A stretch of 64,000 bases of DNA from CAXXXW01 sp963665555 (GCA_963665555.2 OY762308.1:2852001-2916000), one strand, 5' to 3'; shown: positions 49,375 through 57,654, counted from the stretch's first letter. Notes: generated from the sequence alone by a model not told the origin. Numbers and translations are program-made.

Positions 49375-50328
49375 ATGTCCGCCTCCGTCCCGGTCCGCGC
49401 CCCGGACAACGCGGGGGGGATCTACTGCATTGTCGCCGGAATGGCGGTGATCACGGCCCAGGACTCGGCCGTGAAGTGGCTGAGCTCCGATTACGCGCTG
49501 CACCAGATCATGCTGTCGCGGGCCGTCCTCGGCCTGTTCATCGTGCTGGCGATCCTGAAGCTGGAGGGCGGGCTGCATCTGCTGCGCACGCGCCGGCTCG
49601 GCTGGCACCTGGTCCGGGGCGGGCTGATTGTCGTCGCCAACATGGCGTTTTTCCTCGCGGTGGCGGCGATGCCGCTGGCCGAGGCGGTGGCGATCTTCTT
49701 CGTCGCGCCGCTGTTCATCACGGCGCTTTCGGTGCCGTTCCTGCGCGAGCGGGTGGGCGCGCGCCGCTGGACGGCGGTGCTGGCCGGCCTCGCGGGCGTG
49801 GCCGTCATGACGCGGCCGGGCGCCGAAATCTTCGCGTGGACGGCGCTGCTTCCGGTGGTGGCGGCGCTGAGCTACGCCTCGATGCAGATCCTGACCCGCA
49901 AGCTCGGCGCGACGTCGAGCGCCGGGGCGATGTCGTTCCACATCCAGACGACCTTCATCGCCGTCAGCCTGGCGATCGGCCTCGCGGTCGGCGACGGGCG
50001 TTTCGCCGGGACGGGCGACGCCAGCCTGGACTTCCTGCTGCGCGCCTGGTCGTGGCCGGCGGCGGGCGACCTGTGGCTGTTCGGCTGGTGCGGGATCGCG
50101 AGCGGCTGCGGCGGCTGGCTGTTGAGCCAGGCCTACCGCCTCGGCGAGGCGGGGGCGGTCGCGCCCTTCGAATACGCGGCGCTGCCGATGGCGATGGCCT
50201 GGGGCTTCGCGGTGTGGGGCGAGTGGCCGGACGGCACCGCCTTCGCCGGCATGGCCCTGATCCTCGGCGCCGGCCTCTACGCGCTCCGCCGCGAAACCCG
50301 CCGCCGCGCGACCGAAGACGGCCGATAG
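49375..50328 (+). CDS. EamA/DMT-family transporter (317 aa)
   Basis: Ten predicted TM helices in two EamA repeats (GIYCIVAGMAVITAQDSAVKW... and ...FFVAPLFITALSVPFLRERV, then GAVAPFEYAALPMAMAWGF). The first-half hallmark LAEAVAIFFVAPLFITALSVPFL is typical of the family. I chose the internal ATG at 49375 over an upstream one at 49324 because GGGAG lies 6 nt before it and the shorter protein starts directly at the usual N-terminus. Likely exports a small metabolite connected with the surrounding catabolic genes. Confidence 0.88.
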   Translation: MSASVPVRAPDNAGGIYCIVAGMAVITAQDSAVKWLSSDYALHQIMLSRAVLGLFIVLAILKLEGGLHLLRTRRLGWHLVRGGLIVVANMAFFLAVAAMPLAEAVAIFFVAPLFITALSVPFLRERVGARRWTAVLAGLAGVAVMTRPGAEIFAWTALLPVVAALSYASMQILTRKLGATSSAGAMSFHIQTTFIAVSLAIGLAVGDGRFAGTGDASLDFLLRAWSWPAAGDLWLFGWCGIASGCGGWLLSQAYRLGEAGAVAPFEYAALPMAMAWGFAVWGEWPDGTAFAGMALILGAGLYALRRETRRRATEDGR

Positions 50329-50358
50329 CCGGGCGAGGGGCCGCGGGGGGAGCCCGCC

Positions 50359-50739
50359 CTAAATCCCCCGTTCGTCGAAAACCTCGCGGGCCTGTTTGAA
50401 GGCGTCGACGGCGCAGGGGAAGCCGGCGTAGCCGCCGACCTGGATGAGGATTTCGGCGATCTCCTCCTTCGTCACGCCGTTGTTCAGCGCGCCGCCCAGG
50501 TGCAGGCGGAACTCGTGGCGCCGGCCCAGCGCCGCCAGCATGGCGATGTTGACCATGCTGCGGGTCTTGAGCGGCAGCCCCTCGCGGCCCCAGATCGCGC
50601 CCCAGGCGTGGGTCGTGATGAACTCCTGCAGCTTCATGGCGAACTCGTCGGCGTTGCCGATCGAGGCGTTCACATAGTCCTCGCCCAGCACGCGCTTGCG
50701 CGTGGCGAGGCCCCGGTCGAACAGGTCTTGCGTGTCCAT
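50359..50739 (-). CDS. PcaC-like carboxymuconolactone decarboxylase family protein (126 aa)
   Basis: Its sequence resembles 4-carboxymuconolactone decarboxylase more than the other two family members here: MDTQDLFDRGLATRKRVLGEDYV, EFITTHAWGAIWGREGLPLKTRSM (the conserved W-G-W/R region) and HEFRLHLGGALNNGVTKEEIAEILIQVGGYAGFP. That enzyme acts in protocatechuate degradation. ATG 50739 has AAGGGAGA upstream. It lies 47 nt downstream of an enolase-superfamily gene, so both may belong to one aromatic or sugar-acid pathway. No pcaGH or pcaB gene is in view, so the substrate may differ. Confidence 0.88.
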   Translation of the reverse strand: MDTQDLFDRGLATRKRVLGEDYVNASIGNADEFAMKLQEFITTHAWGAIWGREGLPLKTRSMVNIAMLAALGRRHEFRLHLGGALNNGVTKEEIAEILIQVGGYAGFPCAVDAFKQAREVFDERGI

Positions 50740-50786
50740 GCGATGCGTCTCCCTTGCGAGTCCCGGACGCGGCCCGGCGGCGCCGT

Positions 50787-51896
50787 TCAGCGCAGCGTCT
50801 CCGCGGTTTTGGCCCGGATCAGGTCGAAGTCGATGCGCGCGCCCACGCCGGGCGCCGCCGGCGCGTGGACCAGCCCGTCGCGGTCCGGCTCGATGTCGTC
50901 GATCACGCCGTATTTCTGCGCGCCGGAAGGCAGCAGCACCTCGAAATAGGTGGTGTTCGGGATCGACAGGATGACGTGCAGGTTGGCCCAGTTGTTGTGC
51001 GAGTTGCCGCCGTGGTGCACCTCGTAGTTGATGCCGAACGCCTCGGCCAGGTGCGCCGTCTTGACCAGCGCCGTGATGCCGCCCTTCACCGCCACGTCGC
51101 CGCGCAGGTAGTCGGTCGCCTTGTTGAGGATCCACGGAACGTAGGCGGTGAAGCCGCCCGGCGAGTACTCCGTCGCCATCAGCGGGATCGAGAGCTTCTC
51201 GCGCAGCTTGATGCAGCCCATCAGGTCGTCGTCGGCCAGCGGGTCCTCGTACCAGAAGAAGCCGAGCTCCTCGATCGCGCGGCCGACCTTGATGGCGTGG
51301 TCGTAGGTGTAGCTCCAGGTCGAATCGAGCATCACGTCGAAACCGGGGCCGACCGCGTCGCGCACCGCCCGGCACACCTCGATGTCCTCGCGCCAGGCCG
51401 TCGGCGGGTGGATCTTGTACGCCGCCCAGCCGTTCTCCTTGTAGCGCACCGCTTCCTCGGCATAGGCCGCGCGCGACGGCAGCAGGGCCGAGGAGGCGTA
51501 GGCCGGGATCGATTCGCGGTAGCCGCCGAGCAGCTTGTACAGCGGCGCGCCGGCCGCCTTGGCCGCGATGTCCCACAGCGCGATGTCGCAGGCGCCGATG
51601 GCGCGCAGCGTGACGGTGCGGTTGCGCTTCCACATCGCGCGGTAGAGCGCCTCCCGGTCCAGCGGGTCGCGGCCCATCAGCAGCGGCTTCAGGTTGCGGA
51701 CCAGGCCGAGGCAGTCGAGTTCCGCGCTCTGGATGGCGGAGCCGAGGAAGGCGTGCCCCTCCACCCCGTCGTCGGTGCGGATCGTCAGCAGGCCCAACAT
51801 GCTCTCGCCCGCCGTGTTGGCGGAGCCGACATGGTAGGTGGTGGGCGGGATGCCCTCCCAGCGGAACAGGGTAAGGGTCAGGTCGTCGATCTTCAT
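50787..51896 (-). CDS. mandelate racemase/muconate lactonizing enzyme family protein (369 aa)
   Basis: Enolase-superfamily dehydratase, racemase or cycloisomerase. A capping N-terminal domain (about 1-130) is followed by the beta-barrel. Catalytic and metal residues appear in order: KIHPP (base), MLDSTWSYTYDHA (Asp), FWYEDPLADDD (Glu), ATEYSPGG (Glu) and VHHGGNSHNNWAN (His). Spacing matches mandelate-racemase-like sugar-acid dehydratases. ATG 51896 begins MKIDDLTLTLF. It heads a two-gene unit with the PcaC-like protein. Substrate unknown. Confidence 0.93.
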   Translation of the reverse strand: MKIDDLTLTLFRWEGIPPTTYHVGSANTAGESMLGLLTIRTDDGVEGHAFLGSAIQSAELDCLGLVRNLKPLLMGRDPLDREALYRAMWKRNRTVTLRAIGACDIALWDIAAKAAGAPLYKLLGGYRESIPAYASSALLPSRAAYAEEAVRYKENGWAAYKIHPPTAWREDIEVCRAVRDAVGPGFDVMLDSTWSYTYDHAIKVGRAIEELGFFWYEDPLADDDLMGCIKLREKLSIPLMATEYSPGGFTAYVPWILNKATDYLRGDVAVKGGITALVKTAHLAEAFGINYEVHHGGNSHNNWANLHVILSIPNTTYFEVLLPSGAQKYGVIDDIEPDRDGLVHAPAAPGVGARIDFDLIRAKTAETLR

Positions 51897-52028
51897 GGCC
51901 GTGGCCTCCGTGCGCGCGTTCCCGCCGGGGTTATGGCGCCGCGCGGCGGGCGGGTCCAACGCCGAAACGCCGCCCGCGCCGCATATCGCGGAGCCGATGG
52001 CCCGGCCCGCGCCGCCGCGCCGCCGCCG

Positions 52029-52619
52029 TCAGGCCAGGACCTCCGCCACCCGGGCCCTGAGTTCGGGCAGCAGTTCGGCCTCGAACCACGGGTTGCGCCG
52101 CACCAGCGCGGTCGAGCGCCAGGAGGGGTGGGGCAGCGGGAACAGGCCCGGCCCGTACTCCCGCCAGGCGCGCACCGTTTCGGTCAGCGTGCGCTTGCGC
52201 CGGCGGCCGAGGTAGCGCGCCTGGGCGTACATGCCGATCGCCAGGACCAGCCGTATCTCCGGCAGCAGCGCCAGCGCGCGGTCGTGCCACAGCGGCGCGC
52301 ATTCCGGCCGGGGCGGCGCGTCGCCGCCGCGCGGCAGGACGCCCGGATAGCAGAACCCCATCGGCAGGATGGCGACCCGGCGCGCATCGTAAAACGCCGC
52401 CCGGTCGAGGCCGAGCCAGTCGCGCAGCCGGTCGCCGGAGCGGTCGTTCCACGGGATTCCGGTTTCGTGGACGCGGGTCCCCGGCGCCTGGCCGACCACC
52501 AGCAGCCGGGCCGAGGCCTCGGCGACAAGCGTCGGCCGCGGCCCCAGCGGCAGCGCCGCCGCGCAGACGCGGCAGGCGCGGATTTCGGCGAGCAGGGCGT
52601 CGAGCGTGTCGTCTCGCAT
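52029..52619 (-). CDS. uracil-DNA glycosylase family protein, Fe-S type (196 aa)
   Basis: Removes uracil from DNA to start base-excision repair. Motif A reads VVGQAPGTRVHETGIPWNDRSGDRLRDW-like (about 41-68) and motif B PHPSWR lies at about 163-168. Four Cys (C16, C19, C90, C107) are placed to bind a 4Fe-4S cluster, as in family 4/5 enzymes. ATG 52619 begins MRDDTLDALLAEIRAC. The gene stands alone between the enolase-family gene and a divergent CMD-family gene. Confidence 0.88.
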   Translation of the reverse strand: MRDDTLDALLAEIRACRVCAAALPLGPRPTLVAEASARLLVVGQAPGTRVHETGIPWNDRSGDRLRDWLGLDRAAFYDARRVAILPMGFCYPGVLPRGGDAPPRPECAPLWHDRALALLPEIRLVLAIGMYAQARYLGRRRKRTLTETVRAWREYGPGLFPLPHPSWRSTALVRRNPWFEAELLPELRARVAEVLA

Positions 52620-52797
52620 GGGCGCGGCCTCGCGCGGCGCCGCCCGGTTCGCGGCGCGCCGCCTTACCGTGTAGCGAAAAAGCGGCGCGGGAAAGCGATT
52701 CCCCGGTCGCGGCGCCGAAACCCTTGAGGCCGCGGCCCCGGATGTCGTAGACGGCTTGCGCGGCCGAAGCGCGCCGCGCCGCGCGATGGAGGACGAG

Positions 52798-53346
52798 ATG
52801 CAACGGATAACGCCGCCCGCCCCGGAGGACATGACGCCGGAGCAGCGCAAGGTCCGCGACGACATCGTGGCCGGGCCGCGCGGCAAGCTGCAGGGGCCGC
52901 TGGCGGTCTGGCTGACGAGTCCCGCGCTGGCCGACAGGGCGCAGCGGCTGGGCCAATTCTGCCGCTACGAGACCTCGCTGCCGCCCCGGCTTACGGAACT
53001 GGCCATCCTCGTGACCGGCCGGTTCTGGAGCGCGGAGTTCGAATGGTGGGCGCACAAGCGCATCGGCCTGGAGGCCGGCCTCGACCCGGCCGTCGTCGAG
53101 GCGATCCGCCAGCGCCGCCAGCCCGCCTTCGCCAGCGAGGAGGAGCGGATCGTCTACGACTTCGCCACGCAGCTGCACCGCGACCGCCGCGTGGGCGACG
53201 CCGTCTACGCCGAGGCGGTGGCCGCCCTGGGCGAGACCGGCGTCGTCGACCTGGTGGGCGTGCTCGGCTACTACACGCTGATCTCGATGACGCTGCGGGC
53301 CTTTCGCGTGCCGCTGCCCGAGGGCGCGGAGCCGGAACTCGACTGA
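52798..53346 (+). CDS. carboxymuconolactone decarboxylase family protein (182 aa)
   Basis: The longest of the three family members here. Core: SLPPRLTELAILVTGRFWSAEFEWWAHKRIG and DFATQLHRDRRVGDAVYAEAVAALGETGVVDLVGVLGYYTLISM. His and Glu positions match the AhpD/PcaC helical core, and no CxxC pair is present. I chose ATG 52798, with GGAGG 5 nt upstream; the ATG at 52786 is itself part of that site. The last 27 codons, including the stop, are partly duplicated in tandem just downstream (53280-53441). Confidence 0.88.
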   Translation: MQRITPPAPEDMTPEQRKVRDDIVAGPRGKLQGPLAVWLTSPALADRAQRLGQFCRYETSLPPRLTELAILVTGRFWSAEFEWWAHKRIGLEAGLDPAVVEAIRQRRQPAFASEEERIVYDFATQLHRDRRVGDAVYAEAVAALGETGVVDLVGVLGYYTLISMTLRAFRVPLPEGAEPELD

Positions 53347-53441
53347 ACCGGCCGCGCGCCGATCTCGACGGCGCCGCGGGCCTTCCGGGCGCCCCCGCCC
53401 GAGGGGGCGGAACCGGAACTCGACTGAACCGCCCCCGCCGG
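53280..53441. repeat. imperfect 81-bp tandem duplication of the gene's 3' end
   Basis: 53280-53360 and 53361-53441 are about 85% identical, with a period of exactly 81 nt (27 codons). Copy 1 is the end of the CMD-family gene with its stop; copy 2 repeats it, stop included, in noncoding position. Most differences in copy 2 are changes to G or C. Confidence 0.9.
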
Positions 53442-53449
53442 CGCGCGCG

Positions 53450-53953
53450 CTATTGCACGTCGAGCGTTCCGGTGGCCGTGTCGTTCTCCAGGTAACCCCC
53501 AAGGGGGAGCGTGCTGTACTTGCAGTGCGACGAGGGGAAGCTGCCGCTCGAGCTCTTCTCGCAGGGGTCGTCCTCGATCTTGGAGCACAGCGCCTCCAGC
53601 TGCAGCCCGGTGGAGGCGTCGTTGGCGTACTCCCAGTGGCAATCGTCCGAGAAGTCCTCGTAGGTCGTGTTCGCCGTGGTGAACTTCAGGTTCCCCTCGT
53701 TGCCCGAACTGAAATCGACGCCCACGTAATCGTCGAGATCGAGGCTGCTCGTCACCGTTCCCGTCACGACGCCGCCCGCGACCTTGTTGCAGGTGGCGCC
53801 CAGCGTCGAACCGCCATCGGGCAGCGTGAAACTCGTGCAGCTTTCGTCGATGTCCGAGCTGGTGCTGGCGCTGTCGTAGCCGGCGGCGGGGCCGGCGAGC
53901 GCGAGGGCGGCGGGCAGCATGGCGACGGCGAAAAGCCTGGCGGCGGCGTTCAT
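53450..53953 (-). CDS. secreted cyanovirin-N (CVNH)-like lectin (167 aa)
   Basis: A cleavable signal peptide (MNAAARLFAVAMLPAALALA, cleavage near GPAAG-Y) precedes a Cys-rich domain with the CVNH layout: C-x-x-F-x-L-x(6-8)-L-x-A-x-C, then SSLDLDDYVG and GNLKF, repeated once. CVNH proteins bind mannose-type glycans. Residues 50-110 form the first pseudo-repeat and 110-165 the second (LQLEALCSKIEDDPCEK is the second CxC-type half). ATG 53953 has AAGGAAA upstream. It is the downstream member of a tandem pair. A role in surface adhesion or defence is plausible but unproven. Confidence 0.75.
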   Translation of the reverse strand: MNAAARLFAVAMLPAALALAGPAAGYDSASTSSDIDESCTSFTLPDGGSTLGATCNKVAGGVVTGTVTSSLDLDDYVGVDFSSGNEGNLKFTTANTTYEDFSDDCHWEYANDASTGLQLEALCSKIEDDPCEKSSSGSFPSSHCKYSTLPLGGYLENDTATGTLDVQ

Positions 53954-53995
53954 CGGGGTTTCCTTCCACAAGTTCGACATGCCGGCGGGCATCGC

Positions 53996-54029
53996 GGCGC
54001 GCTAGGGTTTCGGGCGCGCTAGGGTTTCG
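53996..54029. repeat. perfect 17-bp tandem repeat at the 3' end of the upstream lectin gene
   Basis: 53996-54012 and 54013-54029 are identical. On the minus strand the unit contains the gene's final Lys-Pro codons and TAG, so the second copy lies just after the stop. Confidence 0.85.
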
Positions 54030-54540
54030 GAATGAGGTCGCCGTCGATCGTGTTGTTGATCAGCACATCCTGCAGCCCGAGACTCGTCTTCGGGCAGCCC
54101 GTCTCGGAAATATCTCCGTGGGAGTTTATCGGCTGGCACCCATCCGGGTATTTGGCGCATCTCGCTCCCAGCACGATCGACGACGTATAGACCTCGACGT
54201 GTTCGGAAACGCACTCGGCGTCGAAGCCGTTACTGTTTCCGTTCTTGTCGAACGTCATCGTGCCGGCATTGTTCCAGACGTAGTCGTCGAGGTCGATGGA
54301 GGTGTCGTTCGTTTCGATAGTCGTTTGCGTCTCGTCGGACGATCCGGAAAGGCCGGCCGGGACGACGGTCACCTTGTTGCAGGTGGCGCTCAGCACCATC
54401 GTGTTCGACAGGGAGAAATCCTTGCAACTGTCGAGGATGGCGGTGGAAGTGCTGTCGCTGTCGTAGGCCGCGGCGGGGCCGGCGAGCGCAAGGGCGGCCG
54501 GCAGCATGGCGAGCGCGAGAAGTCTGGCGACGGCGTTCAT
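54019..54540 (-). CDS. secreted cyanovirin-N (CVNH)-like lectin, tandem paralogue (173 aa)
   Basis: It shares the signal peptide (MNAVARLLALAMLPAALALA) and the first CVNH repeat almost residue for residue with the protein at 53450-53953 (SCKDFSLSNTMVLSATCNKV versus SCTSFTLPDGGSTLGATCNKV). The second half (TIETNDTSIDLDDYVWNNAGTM, then IVLGARCAKYPDGC) has diverged and contains extra Cys and Asn. It is probably exported, with disulfides. ATG 54540 was chosen because it gives the shared N-terminus. It arose by duplication; the two differ enough that sugar specificity may differ. Confidence 0.75.
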   Translation of the reverse strand: MNAVARLLALAMLPAALALAGPAAAYDSDSTSTAILDSCKDFSLSNTMVLSATCNKVTVVPAGLSGSSDETQTTIETNDTSIDLDDYVWNNAGTMTFDKNGNSNGFDAECVSEHVEVYTSSIVLGARCAKYPDGCQPINSHGDISETGCPKTSLGLQDVLINNTIDGDLIPKP

Positions 54541-54639
54541 CGGCGGCGTCCTCGAAAGTTTTGCGAAGGTCATGCTCGATGGCGGAACGGCGCCTGTCAA
54601 CGACAATCCCCGCCGGCCCGCGGCCGCCCCCGCCCGGGC

Positions 54640-56184
54640 CTACCGCCGGCGCAACAGCGCCAGCGCGGCGGCCGCGCCGGCGGCGAACAGCGCCGCCAGC
54701 GCCAGGAACCCGTCCTGGAAGGCCAGTTCGTGCGCCTTCAGCGTCACGCCGCCCTGGAGCCAGGCCATCGCCGCGCCGGCGCGCTCCAGGTCCGGCAGCC
54801 CGGTCCGCGCCAGCGCCGCCGACGCCTCCGCCAGCAGCTCGCGCGAGACCGGGTTGCCCCAGGTCTGCGACGTGGCGAGTTCCCCGCCGTGCCGCTCGAT
54901 GCCGGCGTCGAGCGTCAGCGCCAGCACGGTCACGCCCAGCGCCGCCCCGGTCATGCGCACGAAGTTCAGCGTGCCCGCCGCGTGGGGCAGCAGGTCGCGC
55001 GGCGCCGCGGCGAGCGCGGTCACGTTCAGCGGCGGCACCACCAGCGCCAGCCCGGCCCGCCCCAGCGCGACCAGCAGCGCCAGCGTCCAGAAATCCGTCA
55101 GCATCCCCGCCCCCGCCAGCAGCAGGCAGGACACGCCGAACAGCAGCAGCCCGGCCGCGATGGCGTGCGCCGGCGCGACCGCGTCGGCCAGCCGCCCCGC
55201 CAGCGGGAAGGCGACCATCGAGACGATCCCCCCCGGCAGCAGCATCAGCCCGGCGGCCAGCGCGGTGAAGCCGTGCACCGTCTGCACCATCACCGGGACG
55301 ATGTAGAACGAGCCGAACATCCCCGCCCCGAAGACGAAGCCGACGAAGGCGCTGGCGGCGTAGGTCCAGCCGGCGAAGAGCCGGATCTGCAGCAGCGGCG
55401 CCTCGGTCCGCGTCTCGCGGACGAGGAAGGCGAGGAAGGCCGCCGCCGCGCCGAACAGCTGCGCGAACACGCGGCCGTCGGTCCAGCCGTCGCGCTGTCC
55501 CGCCGAAATCCCGCTCAGCAGCAGCACGACGGCGGCCATGACGAGCAGGAAGCTCGGCAGGTTGAACGGCGCCCGCGCCGCGCCGTCGTCCCGCCCCGGC
55601 ATGTAGATCGCGCCCAGCCCGGCGGCCAGCGCCAGCATCGGCACCGGCGCCGCGAACACGAAGCGCCAGTGCGCCGCCTCGACGATTACGCCGCCCAGCA
55701 CCGGCCCGATCGTCGGGCCGAACACGATCCCCATGCCGAACCAGCCCATCGCGGCGGCCCGCTCCTCCGGCGGGTAGGCGATGAAGATCGTCGTCATCGC
55801 CAGCGGCTGGATCAGCCCGGCGCACAGGCCCTGCGCGAACCGCGCCGCCACCACGCCCTCGAAGGCCGGCGCGTACTGCCCGGCGAAGGCGCTCGCCGAG
55901 AACAGCGCCAGCGCCGCGATGAACACGTTGCGCGGGCCGAAACTCGTCACCAGCCAGGCGTTCAGCAGCATCCCCGCCGTCATCGCCGCGAGGAAGCCGG
56001 TGGAAATCCAGTGCGCCCGGTCCTGCCCGATCCCGAACGCGCCCATGATGTCCGGGATCGCCACGTTGACCATGGTGGAGGACATGATCATCGCGACCAT
56101 CGCCAGCATCGTCGTGACGGCGACGCCGAACTTGCTCGTCGGGCGCGGCGCCGCGGCCCGGGCGTCGAGGGCGCCGCCGGTCAC
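54640..56184 (-). CDS. DHA2-family MFS efflux transporter, EmrB-like (514 aa)
   Basis: A proton-driven drug/metabolite exporter with about fourteen TM helices. Markers include TTMLAMVAMIMSSTMVNVAIPDIMGAFGIG (motif of TM1), GMGIVFGPTIGPVLGGVIVEAAHWRFVF (antiporter motif C, in TM5) and AGLMLLPGGIVSMVAFPLAGRLADA. The GTG at 56184 overlaps the HlyD-type gene stop (GTGA) with no separate RBS, so it should be made by coupling. It works with the periplasmic adaptor at 56181-57407 and an outer-membrane channel encoded elsewhere. Confidence 0.93.
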   Translation of the reverse strand: MTGGALDARAAAPRPTSKFGVAVTTMLAMVAMIMSSTMVNVAIPDIMGAFGIGQDRAHWISTGFLAAMTAGMLLNAWLVTSFGPRNVFIAALALFSASAFAGQYAPAFEGVVAARFAQGLCAGLIQPLAMTTIFIAYPPEERAAAMGWFGMGIVFGPTIGPVLGGVIVEAAHWRFVFAAPVPMLALAAGLGAIYMPGRDDGAARAPFNLPSFLLVMAAVVLLLSGISAGQRDGWTDGRVFAQLFGAAAAFLAFLVRETRTEAPLLQIRLFAGWTYAASAFVGFVFGAGMFGSFYIVPVMVQTVHGFTALAAGLMLLPGGIVSMVAFPLAGRLADAVAPAHAIAAGLLLFGVSCLLLAGAGMLTDFWTLALLVALGRAGLALVVPPLNVTALAAAPRDLLPHAAGTLNFVRMTGAALGVTVLALTLDAGIERHGGELATSQTWGNPVSRELLAEASAALARTGLPDLERAGAAMAWLQGGVTLKAHELAFQDGFLALAALFAAGAAAALALLRRR

Positions 56185-57407
56185 CGGAGGGCCAGCCACG
56201 GCGCCAGCCGGTCGGCGGTCCCGTCGTCGATATAGACCACCGCCATCGTGCCGGGCCGCAGCCTTTCCCCGCGCCGCTCCAGCGCGATCCGCACCCGGAT
56301 GCGTTGCGTCACCTTGGTGAAGGCGCCCGCCTCGTTGAGGCGGGGCAGCAGGGCGAACTGGCTGGTGGCGGCGGCGCCGATCCGCTCGACCCGGCCCTCG
56401 AAGGCGACGCCGGGCCAGGCGTCCACCTCGACCCGGACGGGCTGGCCGACCGCGAGCCGGCCGATCTCGGTCTCGCGGATGTTGGTCTCGATCCAGACGC
56501 GCTCCGGGTCGTGCAGGGAGAGCACGCGCTGGCCGCGCGCCAGGTACTCGCCGGGATCGACGAAGACCCGGCCGATGACGCCGTCGATCGGGCTGGCGAT
56601 CCCTCGTTCGGCGATGTCGATGCGCCGCCGCGCGATCCGGGCCTCGGCCTCGGCGATCCGGGCATCGAGTTCGGCGCCCTCGGCCCGCGCGACCGCGATC
56701 TCGTCGCGCGCGGCCTCGGCCTCGGCCAGCGCGGCGCGGGCCGAGGCGACGGCGGCCCGGGCCCGGCGCCATTCCTGGCGCGCCGTCAGCGCGTCGGCGC
56801 GCGCCCGCTCCAGCCGCGCGGCCGGCGCGACGCCGCCCCCGGCCAGGCTTTCGATCCGGCGGAACTCGCTTTCGGCGAAGTCGCGCTCGTGGGCGCGCGC
56901 GCCCTCTCCCGCCTCGGCCTCGACGAGCTTCGAGCGGGCGCTGTCGATCCGCGACTCCACCCGGCCGGCGACCGCGCGCGCCTCCGCCTCGGCCCGGGCG
57001 CGTTCGGCGCGCAGCGTCTCGCGCTCGGCCACGGTCTCGGCGAGCGCGGCCTCGGCGGCGCTCGCGTCGAGCCGGGCCAGCGTCTGGCCCGCGCGCGCCC
57101 GGTCGCCCTCCCGGACCTCCAGCGCGACCAGCCGCCCGTCCGCCTGGCTGGAGACCGTCACCAGGTCCGCCATGACGCGCGCGTCGGTCTCGTGCACATA
57201 GAGGATCGCGGTGCGGACCCACTGCGCCGCCCAGGCCGCCATCGCGCCGAGCAGCGCGACCACCAGCAGCGCGCGCGCGACGCGGAACAGCCGCCGGCCG
57301 CGCCGCGACGCCGCCAGCGGCGGCGGCGGGGACGCCGGCGGGGGCGCGGACGCGGAGGCGGCCGCCGGGGGGCGCGCGGCCGTCGCGTTTTCGCGTTCCG
57401 GGGACAT
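56181..57407 (-). CDS. HlyD/EmrA-family membrane fusion protein (408 aa)
   Basis: The adaptor of the adjacent EmrB-like pump. It has one N-terminal TM helix (LFRVARALLVVALLGAMAAWAA, about 40-61), a biotinyl-lipoyl half (VTVSSQADGRLVALEVREGDRARAGQTLARLDASA), and a long helical hairpin rich in Ala/Glu/Arg (about 125-245). The second lipoyl half (RGIASPIDGVIGRVFVDPGEYLARGQRVLSL) and a beta-barrel (IETNIRETEIGRLAVGQPVRVEVDAWPG) follow. The ATG at 57407 precedes an Ala/Pro-rich cytoplasmic tail of about 30 residues. Confidence 0.95.
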   Translation of the reverse strand: MSPERENATAARPPAAASASAPPPASPPPPLAASRRGRRLFRVARALLVVALLGAMAAWAAQWVRTAILYVHETDARVMADLVTVSSQADGRLVALEVREGDRARAGQTLARLDASAAEAALAETVAERETLRAERARAEAEARAVAGRVESRIDSARSKLVEAEAGEGARAHERDFAESEFRRIESLAGGGVAPAARLERARADALTARQEWRRARAAVASARAALAEAEAARDEIAVARAEGAELDARIAEAEARIARRRIDIAERGIASPIDGVIGRVFVDPGEYLARGQRVLSLHDPERVWIETNIRETEIGRLAVGQPVRVEVDAWPGVAFEGRVERIGAAATSQFALLPRLNEAGAFTKVTQRIRVRIALERRGERLRPGTMAVVYIDDGTADRLAPWLALR

Positions 57408-57421
57408 CCGGTCCGTCGCGC

Positions 57422-57607
57422 CTAGCGCTTGAACAGCGCCTCGGCCGCCGCGCCGACGCCGCGCTTGGCGGCGACGGCGGCGCGCGCCCGCGCGATCTCC
57501 TCCTCCATGCGCGCGATATAGGCCTCCAGGTCCTCGATGTTCCAGCGCGACAGGTCCTTCGGCCTGGCGGGCGGGCCGCCCCGGGGTTCGAGGTCTTCGA
57601 GGTCCAT
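57422..57607 (-). CDS. DUF1192 protein (61 aa)
   Basis: A 61-residue alphaproteobacterial protein: acidic N-terminus (MDLEDLEPRGGPPARPKDLSRWNIEDLEAYI-like), then a helix EEEIARARAAVAAKRG. DUF1192 genes are usually beside DUF1013/trcR, as here, and have no known biochemical function. ATG 57607 has AAGGAG 7 nt upstream. It is divergent from trcR, sharing the 91-nt gap. Confidence 0.85.
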   Translation of the reverse strand: MDLEDLEPRGGPPARPKDLSRWNIEDLEAYIARMEEEIARARAAVAAKRGVGAAAEALFKR

Positions 57608-57624
57608 CGCGCGCTCCTTAACCT

Positions 57625-57654
57625 TTGCCATTCCGGGCGGTATCCCTATATAGA
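57625..57654 (+). promoter_or_regulatory. putative promoter of trcR
   Basis: TTGCCA (57625-57630) is followed by TATATA (57647-57652, 16-nt spacer) or TATAGA (57649-57654, 18-nt spacer), 45-50 nt upstream of the trcR start. Confidence 0.5.

Noticed and set aside
54118..56235. A 705-codon plus-strand frame
   Set aside because: Antisense to the MFS transporter; its content is His/Arg/Gln-rich with no recognisable domain.
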